From Plasmopara viticola (lineage: Eukaryota > Oomycota > Peronosporomycetes > Peronosporales > Peronosporaceae): a stretch of DNA of 64,000 nucleotides. The notes under the pieces are model-generated. The model had not been told where the DNA came from and ran no database searches. It worked only from the letters and a program-made list of their open reading frames with translations. A program made the position numbers and the translations under genes. Position 1 is the stretch's first letter. Each line of letters opens with the position of its first letter. Where the stretch lies: the NCBI GenBank assembly GCA_001695595.3, contig MBPM02000052.1:248001-312000 (forward strand), read 5' to 3'. Positions 47,901 to 57,882 of the stretch are shown here, piece by piece.

Positions 47901-48133
47901 GTGTTTCGTGCTTCTTGCGCTTCGAACCTAGAGAATTCACATTGAATGAGCCAATCCGGATGCGGTTGGCGCGGTTAGGACGTGGAAGGGGGTTTGGCCT
48001 GGTGCTGGAGACCGTCGCGTCGAGGGTGAGACTCGTTAGAGACCTGCAGATGCCCGAGAGCACCTGCCCGAAGCGCGCGAGCATTTAGCCCCCGCGCTTG
48101 GAAGGAGGGCGTCACCCCAACCTTTTCCGAAAA
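44941..48133 (-). mobile_element. Full-length LINE (non-LTR) retrotransposon
   Basis: The element is 3193 bp and is flanked by a 13-bp direct repeat CGATTGTGCAGTA (44928-44940 and 48134-48146). On its sense (minus) strand it has a 49-nt 5' leader, one ORF of 1042 codons and only 15 nt after the stop. The 3' end is a pentanucleotide tail (TACATTACATTACAT) in place of poly(A). It is much richer in G and C than its surroundings. The intact ORF, both ends and exact target duplication indicate a recent insertion. Two deleted relatives lie at 37480-38629 and 60340-60662. Confidence 0.93.
44956..48084 (-). CDS. LINE endonuclease/reverse transcriptase polyprotein
   Basis: The ORF has 1042 codons, an ATG at 48084-48082 and no internal stop. 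The N-terminal apurinic-type endonuclease (about 40-290) shows SFNVNSLG (46-53), LQETK (76-80), YSPHSGYP (147-154), GDFNAKLG (182-189) and the catalytic SSDH (277-280). The reverse transcriptase (about 500-800) shows RPIVLLNS (583-590), GIDLSRAFDSIDR (649-661), GTPQGDSLSP (706-715) and the catalytic YADD (746-749). The C-terminal region has 'WALTKSELHGLESFHRRQLR' (872-891) and 'RWRLFGHVLRR' (924-934), a module common in LINE proteins. There is no separate ORF1. The protein nicks target DNA and primes reverse transcription there. All catalytic motifs look intact, so the copy may be competent. Confidence 0.95.
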   Translation of the reverse strand: MLARFGQVLSGICRSLTSLTLDATVSSTRPNPLPRPNRANRIRIGSFNVNSLGSKRKKHETLPEDLRRYRVDILGLQETKIYDRGEHLIDDFLLLTLQAKTELHGIGFAISPRLRPFLQRYWSHSDRIGILKLRLPHIGTVNIVNAYSPHSGYPLEAVDRFYADLSTALTSLPRRDLTFLTGDFNAKLGRRHDLEPFLGNHGRGYRNRNGNVLASFCQTHNLFVTNTDFPKRAKNITTWTQRRSDHFIYNQIDYILCSQNCRRLCVDAQSWGGTLTSSDHKLVTADFTLEGAAQIRFRPRSELPRRLHLARDALVHDEGARDAYVRALIAASTEHPIPVTDPIQQRWNATLQTTKTAAELAVGFSPQRSTRRYIDATLTALSEQQRQLRLRVQNDHAANIAELRRERNAVLRQIHQRCRELAFQALDAKISRIEELHDSVRMYSAVRELFPRPPGQVTVHDSTGKYILHRPTANNLIRSYFKGQLTDPTHAPIIPSSDARPLSSPITGDELARAFRRLSNGRASGPDDIPAELLKYGTDQIAEPLAALINDSFALGQPLELGEGTLLCLPKPNKPQGECSSLRPIVLLNSIRKAVSLVVLNRIRSDVDNFLSPHQSGFRAHRSTADAVWAHKWLTARATDRRETVYVLGIDLSRAFDSIDRSKLITVLQTFLQDDEVRLIRLLLSHTTLSLRSSNQALDPFESNVGTPQGDSLSPVLFTIYLEAALRDLSGALDVPHNLLQQMIVYADDADFICTDLSVVQLIQDQAPAILSRWSLHMNEAKTEVIKIRRHCNPSGATRHARAREETWRHTKKLGTLLGDIEDLSRRKSLATLALHRLWSVWLRPTLISPKTRIRLYNTYVLPILLYNCATWALTKSELHGLESFHRRQLRYALGYRYPRHISNARLYDLCDERPLRLRLTQARWRLFGHVLRRNPDIPANLQMRAYFFSTAAKWRGRPRTTLPSTLDHDLVSCGSGFRLRTAQDLELLRTLAQDRKNWKTLTTSVLDALPAERDSTYADTTLCRGLARLSLARAYLGNAIT

Positions 48134-48283
48134 CGATTGTGCAGTAGTAAATTAAAAGAAAACTAATCGTTGTAGAAATCATGGCTGGTTTTTACCAATC
48201 GATAGCTATAGAAGTAATGCCTGTGTCACCATGAATGAAGAAAAAAAATTCTGACTGACTGACAAATGTACGAAGACAAGATA

Positions 48284-48303
48284 TCACTAGCAATCTTCCC
48301 TTC
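48284..48303 (+). promoter_or_regulatory. Inr plus FPR-like core promoter of effector 2
   Basis: TCACTA (Inr-like) is followed by AATCTTCCC (FPR-like). The Inr A at 48286 is 32 bases before the ATG, exactly as in effector 1. The LINE target duplication ends only about 140 bases upstream, so the proximal promoter is short and abuts the LINE 5' end. Confidence 0.6.
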
Positions 48304-48317
48304 CCGCTGCTAACTCG

Positions 48318-49859
48318 ATGGTCCGCGCGTATTACGTCTTCTCTGCTCTTCTCGTCATTGCCAGCAAACAGCTAGTTGCAGAATCTGGCAACTCGCTCCA
48401 AGCATACGATCATGACGTCATGGCAATCGATAACGCTGCCGTCAAGTCGCTGCCAAAACGATTACTCCGAGGTAGCAAAGACGCACTCGACAACTTGGCG
48501 AGTGAAGAGCGCTCAGTCTATTCTGTTTTAGCGAGCATGATTAACGAGGGGGTAAGTAAGATGCCATGCGCTGCAGAGGTTGTGGAGAGGTTATCACGCA
48601 CTGCTGAGGCAGCAGAGAACATGCCACAGGCTGCAAAGGCTGGGAAAAAGATGCCACGCAATGCAAAGGCTGTGGAAAAGCGACCACGTGCTGCAAAGGC
48701 TGTAAAGAAGTTGCCACGCAATGCAAAGGCTGTGGAGAAGAAGCCACGTGCTGCAGAGGCAGAGGTTGTGAAGAAGAAGACACGTGCTGCTAAGGATGTG
48801 GAGAAAATGATACTTCGACCAAAGGTTGTCGAGGAAATGCCACACGCTGCAAAGGCTATAGAGGAGATGCGACGCATTGCAAAGAATACAGAGGAGATGC
48901 AACGCGCTGCAGCGGATGATTTATTAAATGCTTTAATAGGCGCGGACGAGGCACTGAAGAAACATTGGAAACTACCTGATACAACTGTTGTCATCGGCGA
49001 CACTTCTAATCATATCTCCAAAAAAGAGATACTTAGTTTACCAATGTGGGACATTGACTTTAACGGCATGAGGCCGATGGCTGTGTTAGACAAACACAAG
49101 GACAGTATCAAGCAAGTTTACGATGCCTTTGTAACACTTTGCGATGGGAATGTTAAACCGACTGACGCAGAAGTGTCCATTCTTTGGGGCATGATGGAAT
49201 GGAAGGACGCGCCTTATCTTAAACGATTTTATCGACAAAATCTTATTCGCCAAGCACAGCGATATGTGCTCATAGACTTTTTGAAAAAGAAAGAGGACGA
49301 AATGTTTTGGGAGGAGTGGAATTTATTGTCGGAATCGCTGAGGTTTGGCGTGCTGGACTTCTTGCTTAATGTGCATTTCCAGCGATGGGTCCGGATGTAC
49401 AACGTTTTCATACAGAATCGGCCGGATAAAATCAGCTCGCCACTGAATCTAGAGCTTAGCCTTGGTGGCAACACAGGCACAAGCAGTGCTATGGCTCTAC
49501 ATACGCACTCGAAAGTGCCATTGAACGCGGCATCGACGTCCAAAGTCAAATCCGCCGCCCTCTCAAAAAGATCAAAGCGAACTCTAAACGGCAACACCGA
49601 CATAGCCAGTCCTTCATTTAGGCAATCGAAAATACGGAGGTCGAAGTCGATTAAGCCACTTTTGACGGAATCGACGGTCTCAGGCGACCACTCGGTCTCT
49701 TCAAAACGAACAAAACTTAGCTTGGGCGGAGCAAGCTCAGCTTTTGCCCCGTATAAGTCAGGCGACCACTCCGTCTCCACTCAAAACTCGAGACTTAGCT
49801 TTGGCGGTACTAGCAGTGCTTTTGTCCCGTATAAGCCCCCAGACGTGCACAATTTATAA
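48318..49859 (+). CDS. Secreted RxLR-dEER effector 2, repeat-rich
   Basis: The ORF has 513 codons and the ATG at 48318 begins a clear signal peptide (1-21). RLLR is at 48-51 and SEER at 62-65. About eleven 10-residue repeats (residues 81-200) are especially basic (K-K/P-R-x-A-K type). The conserved core is at about 230-370 with 'SLPMWDIDF', 'WGMMEW', 'FWEEW' and 'FQRWVRMYNVF'. The tail (375-513) carries basic clusters such as KRSKR and QSKIRRSKS, which could act as nuclear signals, and two units of the 25-residue repeat ending SSAFxPYK. The stop follows 'DVHNL', the ancestral end position. It is a paralogue of effectors 1 and 3. Its function beyond secretion and likely host entry is unknown. 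Confidence 0.92.
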   Translation: MVRAYYVFSALLVIASKQLVAESGNSLQAYDHDVMAIDNAAVKSLPKRLLRGSKDALDNLASEERSVYSVLASMINEGVSKMPCAAEVVERLSRTAEAAENMPQAAKAGKKMPRNAKAVEKRPRAAKAVKKLPRNAKAVEKKPRAAEAEVVKKKTRAAKDVEKMILRPKVVEEMPHAAKAIEEMRRIAKNTEEMQRAAADDLLNALIGADEALKKHWKLPDTTVVIGDTSNHISKKEILSLPMWDIDFNGMRPMAVLDKHKDSIKQVYDAFVTLCDGNVKPTDAEVSILWGMMEWKDAPYLKRFYRQNLIRQAQRYVLIDFLKKKEDEMFWEEWNLLSESLRFGVLDFLLNVHFQRWVRMYNVFIQNRPDKISSPLNLELSLGGNTGTSSAMALHTHSKVPLNAASTSKVKSAALSKRSKRTLNGNTDIASPSFRQSKIRRSKSIKPLLTESTVSGDHSVSSKRTKLSLGGASSAFAPYKSGDHSVSTQNSRLSFGGTSSAFVPYKPPDVHNL

Positions 49860-52839
49860 GTTTTTAGCGCCCGCCTCTCTTGCTTTGAGCTCAAACAAGT
49901 GATCGTGTCATGCACAAAGACAAAATCACTGACGAAATGCCATCGGTGCCGTAACAGTTACTGGCGTGACATAAAGTGAGTGGCTATTTGGTGGACTAAT
50001 CACGCTTCCAAATGATTTACCATCTAAAAACTGCTTGAGGTGGATTTGGGATAGTCAAGGTACTAGCTAGATGTGGCTTTCTCACTACGACGGTTTTTAT
50101 TGCTGGCTTATTTATTTTTCTAGATGACGTAAATTACCGGCGTCTCTATAAACAATCGTGAGATTAAAGAACTAATCTATTAGATTAGCTTATTCTTGGT
50201 GTGGGTAGTAAATGGTCAGCCATTGAGACAAGATGCGAAGTCTAGTCTGGACCCGTGTAAGTGCAAGAGTAAGATCTTTAGACAAAAGTCTTTGCAGGTA
50301 AAGCCGACTTAACAACAAAAGAAGGCTGGGTAATCAAGAGGTGAGCTTATTGGTGGTCATAACACTTATTAACGGTCCTATAACGTTAAGTCGGTTTTTA
50401 TCCAAGAAGCGAAATCTTGCTTAGCTATTATAGTTCTTCACAAAAGTGTTGTTTTTAATTGCGGTGGAGCATAAAAGGCGATCAAACTTTTTTTGAAAGG
50501 CTCTCGCGTGGTTTATCAGAAAAAAATGCTGGCATTAGTAACAAAAAGTAGAATCGCACTTGGTCTGAAAAGCTTTAAATTTAGCGGAGATTACCGTATC
50601 TCTAAGAAAAGTCAATAAAAGGAGCCTAGTTAACATCGTTGCATTGGAATGATTACTGCAAAGGCATGCTCTATGAACCTTACCAAGATGATGGCAATCA
50701 CTCAACATTTTATGTGGCACATACCCTAGAACCTAAATTTTCGCGCACAATCTTGTTTGTCTAACTTTCACATTACAAAGGATAGCAGTGCCAAAAGCCG
50801 CCACCGTATTGGCCGTAAGTCTGAGACGCTGCGTACTCAAAGGCTCTGCGCTTTGAGAGTTCGGGCAAGCCTGGACACCATTACGAAAAGAGATAACTTC
50901 CTGGTTATTTTTCTTCTTGAACACATGGCGCTGAGACGCACAGAGATCGATCGGACTGTGGAGCGTATTTGCTGTATGGATTTACTGCTCCTCATTTTTC
51001 ATTCTTTTACCATCGAACTTATTATACGCGACTAGAAAAGTGTGATTTACATAAGAACCTCTCGCTGCTTCTTAGTTAGAGAAAACTGCTTTTCGGCAGT
51101 CTCATTTCAATCGCTTTAAATGCTCATTTAAAGCTCCTGGCGCAAATGGAAATGCCTTTGCCTCACAGGTCACTCCAAACGACGGTACAGCTGGTGTTTG
51201 TCGTCAAAGATCCCCAAAAGAGGTCACTTCCACCTTAGCATTGCTCTGTCTTCATACTTAACATTATCTCTTGCGCGAACGAATATACGATCTTAAGATT
51301 GCTCTCGAGGTCGACCCTGGCAGCCAGGCCTCACCTAATTTTACAATGATAAACATAAGTAGTATCTGACTTGGCATCATGCTAATGCTGAGATATATCG
51401 GTGGTGAATCGTTAGCTAAATAGTACCTGTTAATTTTACTGGCATAAAGTATTTATCAAGGGTGGTTAATTTCGCGCCAAAAAATGCTGGAGATTGACAT
51501 AAACTCTACAATTAAATCGCGTTGCCGATAGTTTCACTATACCAAGTCGAAGCCACCCTAGTAATGAGGCTTGTACGACGCCGAGACAACTATATGGCAG
51601 GAGTTTGCGAGATGTACAACATTAGGAGAAGAGCGACCGCTTTGTTGTGATGCAACGAAAGCTATAGATGCTACGCGTGAAATGGCGTCAGGAAATCCCT
51701 ACAAGGAATTTTAGGTAGATCAGCGCGCTACTTAGCCTCGTGATTTGAAATTGGCTAATCCAGAAGTTATCTCGCAACATGTCGGACTTGTTGTCTAGAA
51801 TTTGCGTAATCTCTTATTTAACGGCGCTCTGCGTCAAAATTCGGTAGATAGCGGCACCTCATCCACTGCATGAGTTGATTTCGTCAATACACCCTCCCGG
51901 TATTATGTCGTCTTTGATCGCACTCTCCTCCTAATTTCTCAAATTTATATGTATCTACATCTTTGACGAATCTTCACCCCGAAATACCATTGACTTTCTT
52001 GCCTTCTGAGATGAACTTTTTCACATGACGGGTAGGTCCGACGTCAAATCTGATACCTTTGTTAGTATATTTCACGGCTATAAGATCAATTTGACAGAGT
52101 TGTCGTTGCTTGAAGTTTCTTTGCAGTCCTAGCGTGCGGAGAGCCAGATTAATGCTTACCAGAGTGCACTCTTCGTGATAATTTTTATCTTAAAGCGAAA
52201 GTGTCTCCCAACGCCATAGAGAGAGAGAGCGAGCAGTATACGAACCCTGTCGTTGAGGCTGTTTCGTGCCTAGAAAGGTCTTTGACGGGTGAACTCAAAA
52301 AAAATAGCCACCCACGGCAAAGGCGCAGGTTCACAACCTATGTAAGCGTAGTCTTTGTGATAAGGGCAGCCTAAGGAAAAGAGGCGGGTGAAGTGGAATA
52401 TGTTGATGCAGAAGCAGCCCACGTTGGTACGGGCTTATTTATCATAGAATAATACAGCCGATCGTTGCTGCCGGCTTAGTCATTTTTACAGCTAAAGTGC
52501 CTTCTAACGTAAACGCTAGAAAGTGATGAACAGTTCTTCTACTTCTCCTGATAAATGTAGTCTAAAACCTACTGGTGCGAATGTAACAGGCCACGCACAA
52601 AGCGAACAAGAGCTGGTCTCTTGTTGAAAGAAGCCTCAAAGCAAAAAGTGGCTCCCAGTCACTCTATCGGTTACATTACGGGTTTGCATACTGAGGAACT
52701 TCAACGGATAGCGAAACGAATGCATTTTATCACACCTCGATCCCACCAAGACCGATGTATTGTGTCATTATGCATTCTTTCTGTCACTAAGTTTGCCCAA
52801 AATAACAAACAGTGGCATGAGGCGGGTCTAGAAAGAAGG
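49860..52839. other. 3' flank of effector 2; no other recognisable gene
   Basis: The first 100 bases or so retain similarity to the 3' region of effectors 1 and 3. After that there are only short frames, for example 50757-51035 (+) and 52621-52845 (+), without motifs. The interval 51040-52600 has no open frame worth reporting. Confidence 0.5.
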
Positions 52840-54041
52840 TTTTAGCCAACCTTTTGCACAGGTGCAGTGCTGGCTATGCGGGTTTTGCAATAAAAACAGC
52901 ACGATTTGTCAAATTGATGCTGGAGAGGTTCCTCGCCCGCACAAAATTACTCTTAGCTGGCCGCACATCTGGCTTTGACGAGCGAGGCAAAGATGTTAAG
53001 CGTCATTTAAGACATTTTAGGCAATGCCATCGGTTGCTCGTAATAGCATTTCTCATGACAATCGTACTCAAGAGTATTAAGAGCTGGGGTTGCTAAAAAG
53101 ACCTCGCAGCGTAACAGACCCCTATACCAGTCTTTAGCGCGCAAGTTATGTTGAGCAGGAGCTGCGAATTCGACTATATTCGGACCGAGCTCAAAAGTAA
53201 AGCTGCCTCTTTCGGCACTCCTTGACGGTCGGGGCCTGCGAAACTTCCACGATAAGTACGTTGCGGAGTAGACGCTCTTTAAAGCCAAAAGATTTTTGGT
53301 GAAGTGGCGCTGTTGTTTTTAATCACAAAATCCAAAAGAATTTTGAGTCGGCATTGGAACAACTGCTCAAGGGCCATACCTTTTCTGGAGTAAGAGGCTG
53401 TGGATGCTTTGTACGTAAGTAGCGGTCTTATAGCCGTACATGAGGGCATGACGTCACATCTGCAGACGGATATTACGGTCCTATTGCCTGCCTTGGCATT
53501 GTGCCAAGAAGGCGAGCAAATCCGCGCCGTGTTCTCCCGTAACTTCGGTCCACGACAGCTGAAGTTCCAAGTGCGAGTCCTACAATACCCCAACGCGCAA
53601 ATAAATCCTTTTCGCTTGCACACGAAGTTAATTTCTGATCGAGGCGGCCATATAATAGTCGTGTCGGATCCGCTGAAACGGTTTCTATGTATTTTGTGGA
53701 GCAGGATAGCTACGCCACTTCACAAAAAGCTCTTAGCACTTATGAGAGCATCATCGTTTCACGACGCACTCCGTAAACAATTTGGCAATAAAGGAGTACT
53801 AGAGGGATCATTTCACACCTCGGCTTCGCGCTTACACCAGGTGGACCAGCAGCTTTTGCGTGACCGGTTGCACGCACTTAAGATTGCGCCTAAAATCGGC
53901 CTTGATGGTCAGCTTGCGAGTTCTTCAGGTCAACCAAAATCCTTCGCGAACTTTGAGGAGAAGTTGACTCGGATTTACAAGCTTTGCAGTTTATCAGCCT
54001 TCGCTGTCTCAGTAATTTGCCAAAGCCGAGTTTTTTTTTAG
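52840..54041 (+). pseudogene. Unknown repeated gene family, longest copy
   Basis: Two blocks are readable on the plus strand. 52840-53090 gives 'FDERGKDVKRHLRHFRQCHR'. 53400-54041 (no ATG; a stop directly precedes its GTG opening) gives 'LWSRIATPLHKKLLALMR', 'FHDALRKQFGN' and 'HQVDQQLLRDRLHALKIAPK'. Both blocks recur: the first and part of the second at 61120-61745, and the middle of the second at 32805-33040. Copies differ by stops and frameshifts, so this is a decayed multicopy gene or element. I cannot name the product. The helical, Leu/Lys-rich character is all I can state. Confidence 0.5.
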
Positions 54042-55898
54042 CTAAAGTTGACGTCACCTAGTGACAGCGCCAATGAATGCCCTTGATTTAAGGTATTCTT
54101 CGAGACCAAGTGAAATATATAGGTAAGATCTGATGCAGTTCTAGAAGCACGCGCTTAGACACAGCAGGATAAAGCCGGAACATAAAATAGATTGCTTTCT
54201 TAGTTCGCGCGAAAAATGAGTTGACCTAAGCCAGAACAAGCAATTTGATAGGCTGTTTTTGCTTGAGTAGGCAACAGTTAGGCATGTCTTCAATTGACTC
54301 ATCACCGACCAATGTTCCGAATAGACCGAACTCGCGCAATGAGTCTGCTACATATGTATCAAAAATGTGCTCACGATTGTTATGCTTGCAATTTGCAATA
54401 TTGATTATGCCTTTACAGGCTAAATGGCATTTGCCTGCATGGGATAACTAGCTCTCGCGCTCTCTTAGCACCATAACTTTGTAATTTTTGGCTTAAGTGA
54501 CAAGGAAAGACCGACCAATCTGCTGTCATCCGCCCTCCTATGATTTGAAAAAAAGCTGTAGATTGTGATTTCAACTGAATTGTGGATTCAGACATGTACG
54601 CGGCAATTTGGCTTGAAAATTAAGATTTGCTCATAGAATGGGTCTTTCAAAAAATTGGGAATTTTTGATTAGTGGTGCGCTATAAAATGACTATTTAAAT
54701 GCACTATTTTATGTTTCCGACCAAATTTGAATCGGCTCGTTATCGAATTAATGAGGCCATAGGGTTTAGCGTAGATGCTAGACACACCAAAAAGGATGGT
54801 TATATTTAAGTGTTTTTTTCGTGTCTCTCACCGCTTTTCTGCGGCAGGTTTGGCGCCAGATTATACAACACAAACACAGTGATTGAAGACTGCCGATTAA
54901 CAAGGCCAGATTTGTTTTTGGGCATGAAATGACAACATTTTCCACAACAGCATGAGTCATATGAAGGAACAATTTACACGCACTCGATATCTGAGAGAAT
55001 GACCGGTCAATCGGCAATCAGGCATGTCTTTCTTAGGATAGTCGAGGTTGTCAGCGGTATTCGCCGTCTCGAGAATTAGGACTGCCAAAGGTCGGTCGCT
55101 AGCGGCATTAAATCGCAGATCTTTTGAAGTATCCCATGACGCCGAAATATGTATCTCCTCCTCTAGCACAATTAAACCGGTCAACCAACAAATTCCGTAT
55201 ATGACATAGTTGCAATATTGTAATTTCAAGAAGCATATTTACAGCTTAAATTTGATTGAAATATTACGCAGAGCCAGGGGAGGATATAACACTCCATCAC
55301 ACATAAGCCTTCGTGGTATAAAAAAAGGAGCTAGCTTTCCGATAAAAGAAGTCGTAAAAGTTGGATGCCTTTGGTGCATGACTAGCACCCTCGGTATCAA
55401 TATTGCTTTGTAATAAAAATGTAACATTATACACATCGATATCCTCAAGACAAAGAGAACTATATTGTCGCTCACCAGAAGAGGTTATATTGTTCCACAC
55501 ACCTGTTCACGAAAGTTCTTCTCTGAAGACATTGTGCGAGAAGATGATAGTCAACCAATATTTGAATCGCTCGGTGGTGCGAAACAAATTTTTCGAAGTG
55601 CCAGAGCTTGGAATGAGCTTATATACCTTTGTACACTAAAGATTTCTTTAAATGCTGCCGAACTCCTAGGTTTGATTGGAGTCAACCACAAACCCATCAT
55701 GACGTCTCGGTTTTCTGTAGTGGGGCGTTCCGCCCTTACTAGTGACCAAAGCTTTGCTGGATCATTAAGCGCGGTTTTTGCTTGTAGTTTTAGATTACAC
55801 TTGGGTATAACGATGGTCTTCTTCGCCGGCTTCCTTGAGAACCGGTAAAGATCATGCACCACTCGTTGCAGCCAAGGCGACTAATGTTTTTTTTGGTC
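54042..55898. other. No recognisable gene
   Basis: Overlapping open frames on both strands at 55403-55862 reach 127 codons but none has a motif, and the two strands are open over the same bases. The rest is AT-rich with stops. Confidence 0.45.
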
Positions 55899-55964
55899 AG
55901 CCCCACTTTAAAGTATTGGGACTGGACCGAAAAAAATCTAGTCTTAATACTTCAAAGTGGGGCT
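55899..55964. repeat. Imperfect 27-bp inverted repeat
   Basis: Arm 55899-55925 (AGCCCCACTTTAAAG...) pairs with arm 55938-55964 with four mismatches around a 12-nt A-rich loop. It may be an old foldback or MITE-like element, and it resembles in form the perfect one at 23764-23846, though the sequences differ. Confidence 0.8.
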
Positions 55965-57848
55965 ACCGGGTCTATGGCTACCACTACGATGGCCAAGGAG
56001 CTGATATTCTGATATTCTACGGTGTTACGAATACGCAAGCCTGTTTGCTGTTATACTTTGCTCGCAAATCGATTTAAAACGTTTCTTCCATCCTCACTGT
56101 TTGCATTCTGAAAGTTGAGTGCGAGGTAAGCCTACCCTTCAGTACACCCGTGAACAAAGTCACCTCGACTTGTTCAGGGATTAGCACTCCGATAATGGAT
56201 GCTATCAGCTATTTTTTTAAATATATTTAGAGGGCGTGAATGATTTTCAAAAGGAAAGTGGCCTCCAAACGTTCCATCGTAGGCTTGCAGACTTGTTATA
56301 ATTTGTCCGTTTGACGTGGACTTCCTGAGTTGGCATCTAGATAAATTATTTGCTTACTTACTCGACTTAGAAAGCGACGATTGCGACTTTGTATTTGCTC
56401 TGATAGCACCAGCTCTCACTGCTACCTAAACTAATTCACGAACAATCTCTCGCCTTCTTTTAGATTTGCTGTTTCTTCGCTAATTTTATGTCAGTTAAAA
56501 ACAATACGGCCAAACTGAGAAAACCAGATGCTTTGGGACAGTACTTCTTAGAATTAGAAAAATAGCTATATTTTGGCTATACAAAGACTATACACATGTA
56601 CTCGCGCTTCATATAGGCAGAGGCTACGCCAAAAGTAAGAAGCGCGCCTATAGCACGAAGTCACTTTTACGGATTGTGAGTATTTCTACTGCTAGTTCAC
56701 CCCTTTAATTAGAAGGCTTTAGCTTTTAATGTTAGTCGAAATGAAAACGACTTTATTTTACCGGCTCGGCTTTCGCTGCAAGTATGCCGCCAATCACTTA
56801 TGCCTGCGCGCACAAAGCTTTACATGTATAACTGAAACTACACGAATTAGTTTCGGACCCAGCAAGTATCTAAAGTACGTAAAAAAGCTGGTTCGTATCA
56901 ATTCAAGCAATTTTCATAGGGTCAGTTCTCTACTCGTCCAGTGTGGGCGTACACTACCAAGTATAATATGTTTAAATAAAATTTTGCATAGAGAAAGCGC
57001 TGGCAAAAAAATTATAGGTTACCAATGCACGACATCTGACGTTTACATTCAGGACGTAGGCAAGACGTTGCACTTGTAATACAGTTTCGATCAGCGTTTC
57101 TATTAATTGTTAAGCAACGATTATCCTGGCTATAGTACGTCACTTTTTGTGTCTTATTTTTTGGTTTTCTTAAGCTGATCATAAGAAAATACCGTGGCTT
57201 AACGAATCAAAATAGTAATAGTGCGCTTTGCGGCTTTCGTACGGTGAGATTTTCTCGGTCTGAAGCCTTTGGCTTCTATGCTAGCGCTCCACCCACCTAA
57301 TCATTCGTGATCAAAACCGCCTTTGAGGCCATTTCCACCTCCAAAGGTCAAATTTATAAGATATTTCAGCTAAAATCTACATTAGGCTTTTTGTCTGGAC
57401 ATCCGAAGCCTGTAGTTTCATCTTCTATCTCTTAAAGCTCAAATAATTGGCAGCAGAAAGAGCCAATGATTCAGTAGTTCTCTCAGGTTCATAGAATTCA
57501 GTAAGTCTATTGAGCAGTACAAAGTGCTCGTTCGAAAGATGCGGGAAGGCAGAAAGATGGAAGCTATTCTTTCTTCCCGCGTGGTTGTAGAAATTATTGT
57601 AACTTTAATAGGTCTGACGGCGCATTGCACAGAGACGGATGCAGAAATGTATGCGATCACTCGGGAGAAAAAAGAGCTTACACTCTTGATAAATTGGCTA
57701 AGAATCTGATTATGAGCTTTTTCGCTTCGGCTCCACCATTTCAACTATTTGAGTAACATACAGTTGATGTATTACTTCTGTTAAGGGGGATCTGATCTGA
57801 TACCATTTTAAAATGGTTGGTGATAGAATATTCAAATGGACACACTTT
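55965..57848. other. No recognisable gene
   Basis: Short frames at 56729-57079 (+) and 57439-57744 (-) lack motifs. About the last 40 bases before 57849 show similarity to the upstream flank of effector 1 ('AATATTC...GGA'). Confidence 0.45.
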
Positions 57849-57868
57849 ACCATTGCGATTTTCCCTCC
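57849..57868 (+). promoter_or_regulatory. Inr plus FPR-like core promoter of effector 3
   Basis: CCATTG (Inr-like) is followed by GATTTTCCC, the best FPR-like match of the three. The Inr A at 57852 is 31 bases before the ATG at 57883. Confidence 0.6.
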
Positions 57869-57882
57869 TTACTTCAAACTCC

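Noticed and set aside
53400..54041. Intact gene of 213 codons
   Set aside because: A stop lies directly before a GTG opening, no ATG starts the conserved part, and related copies at 32.8 and 61.1 kb are broken. I treat it as a pseudogene fragment.
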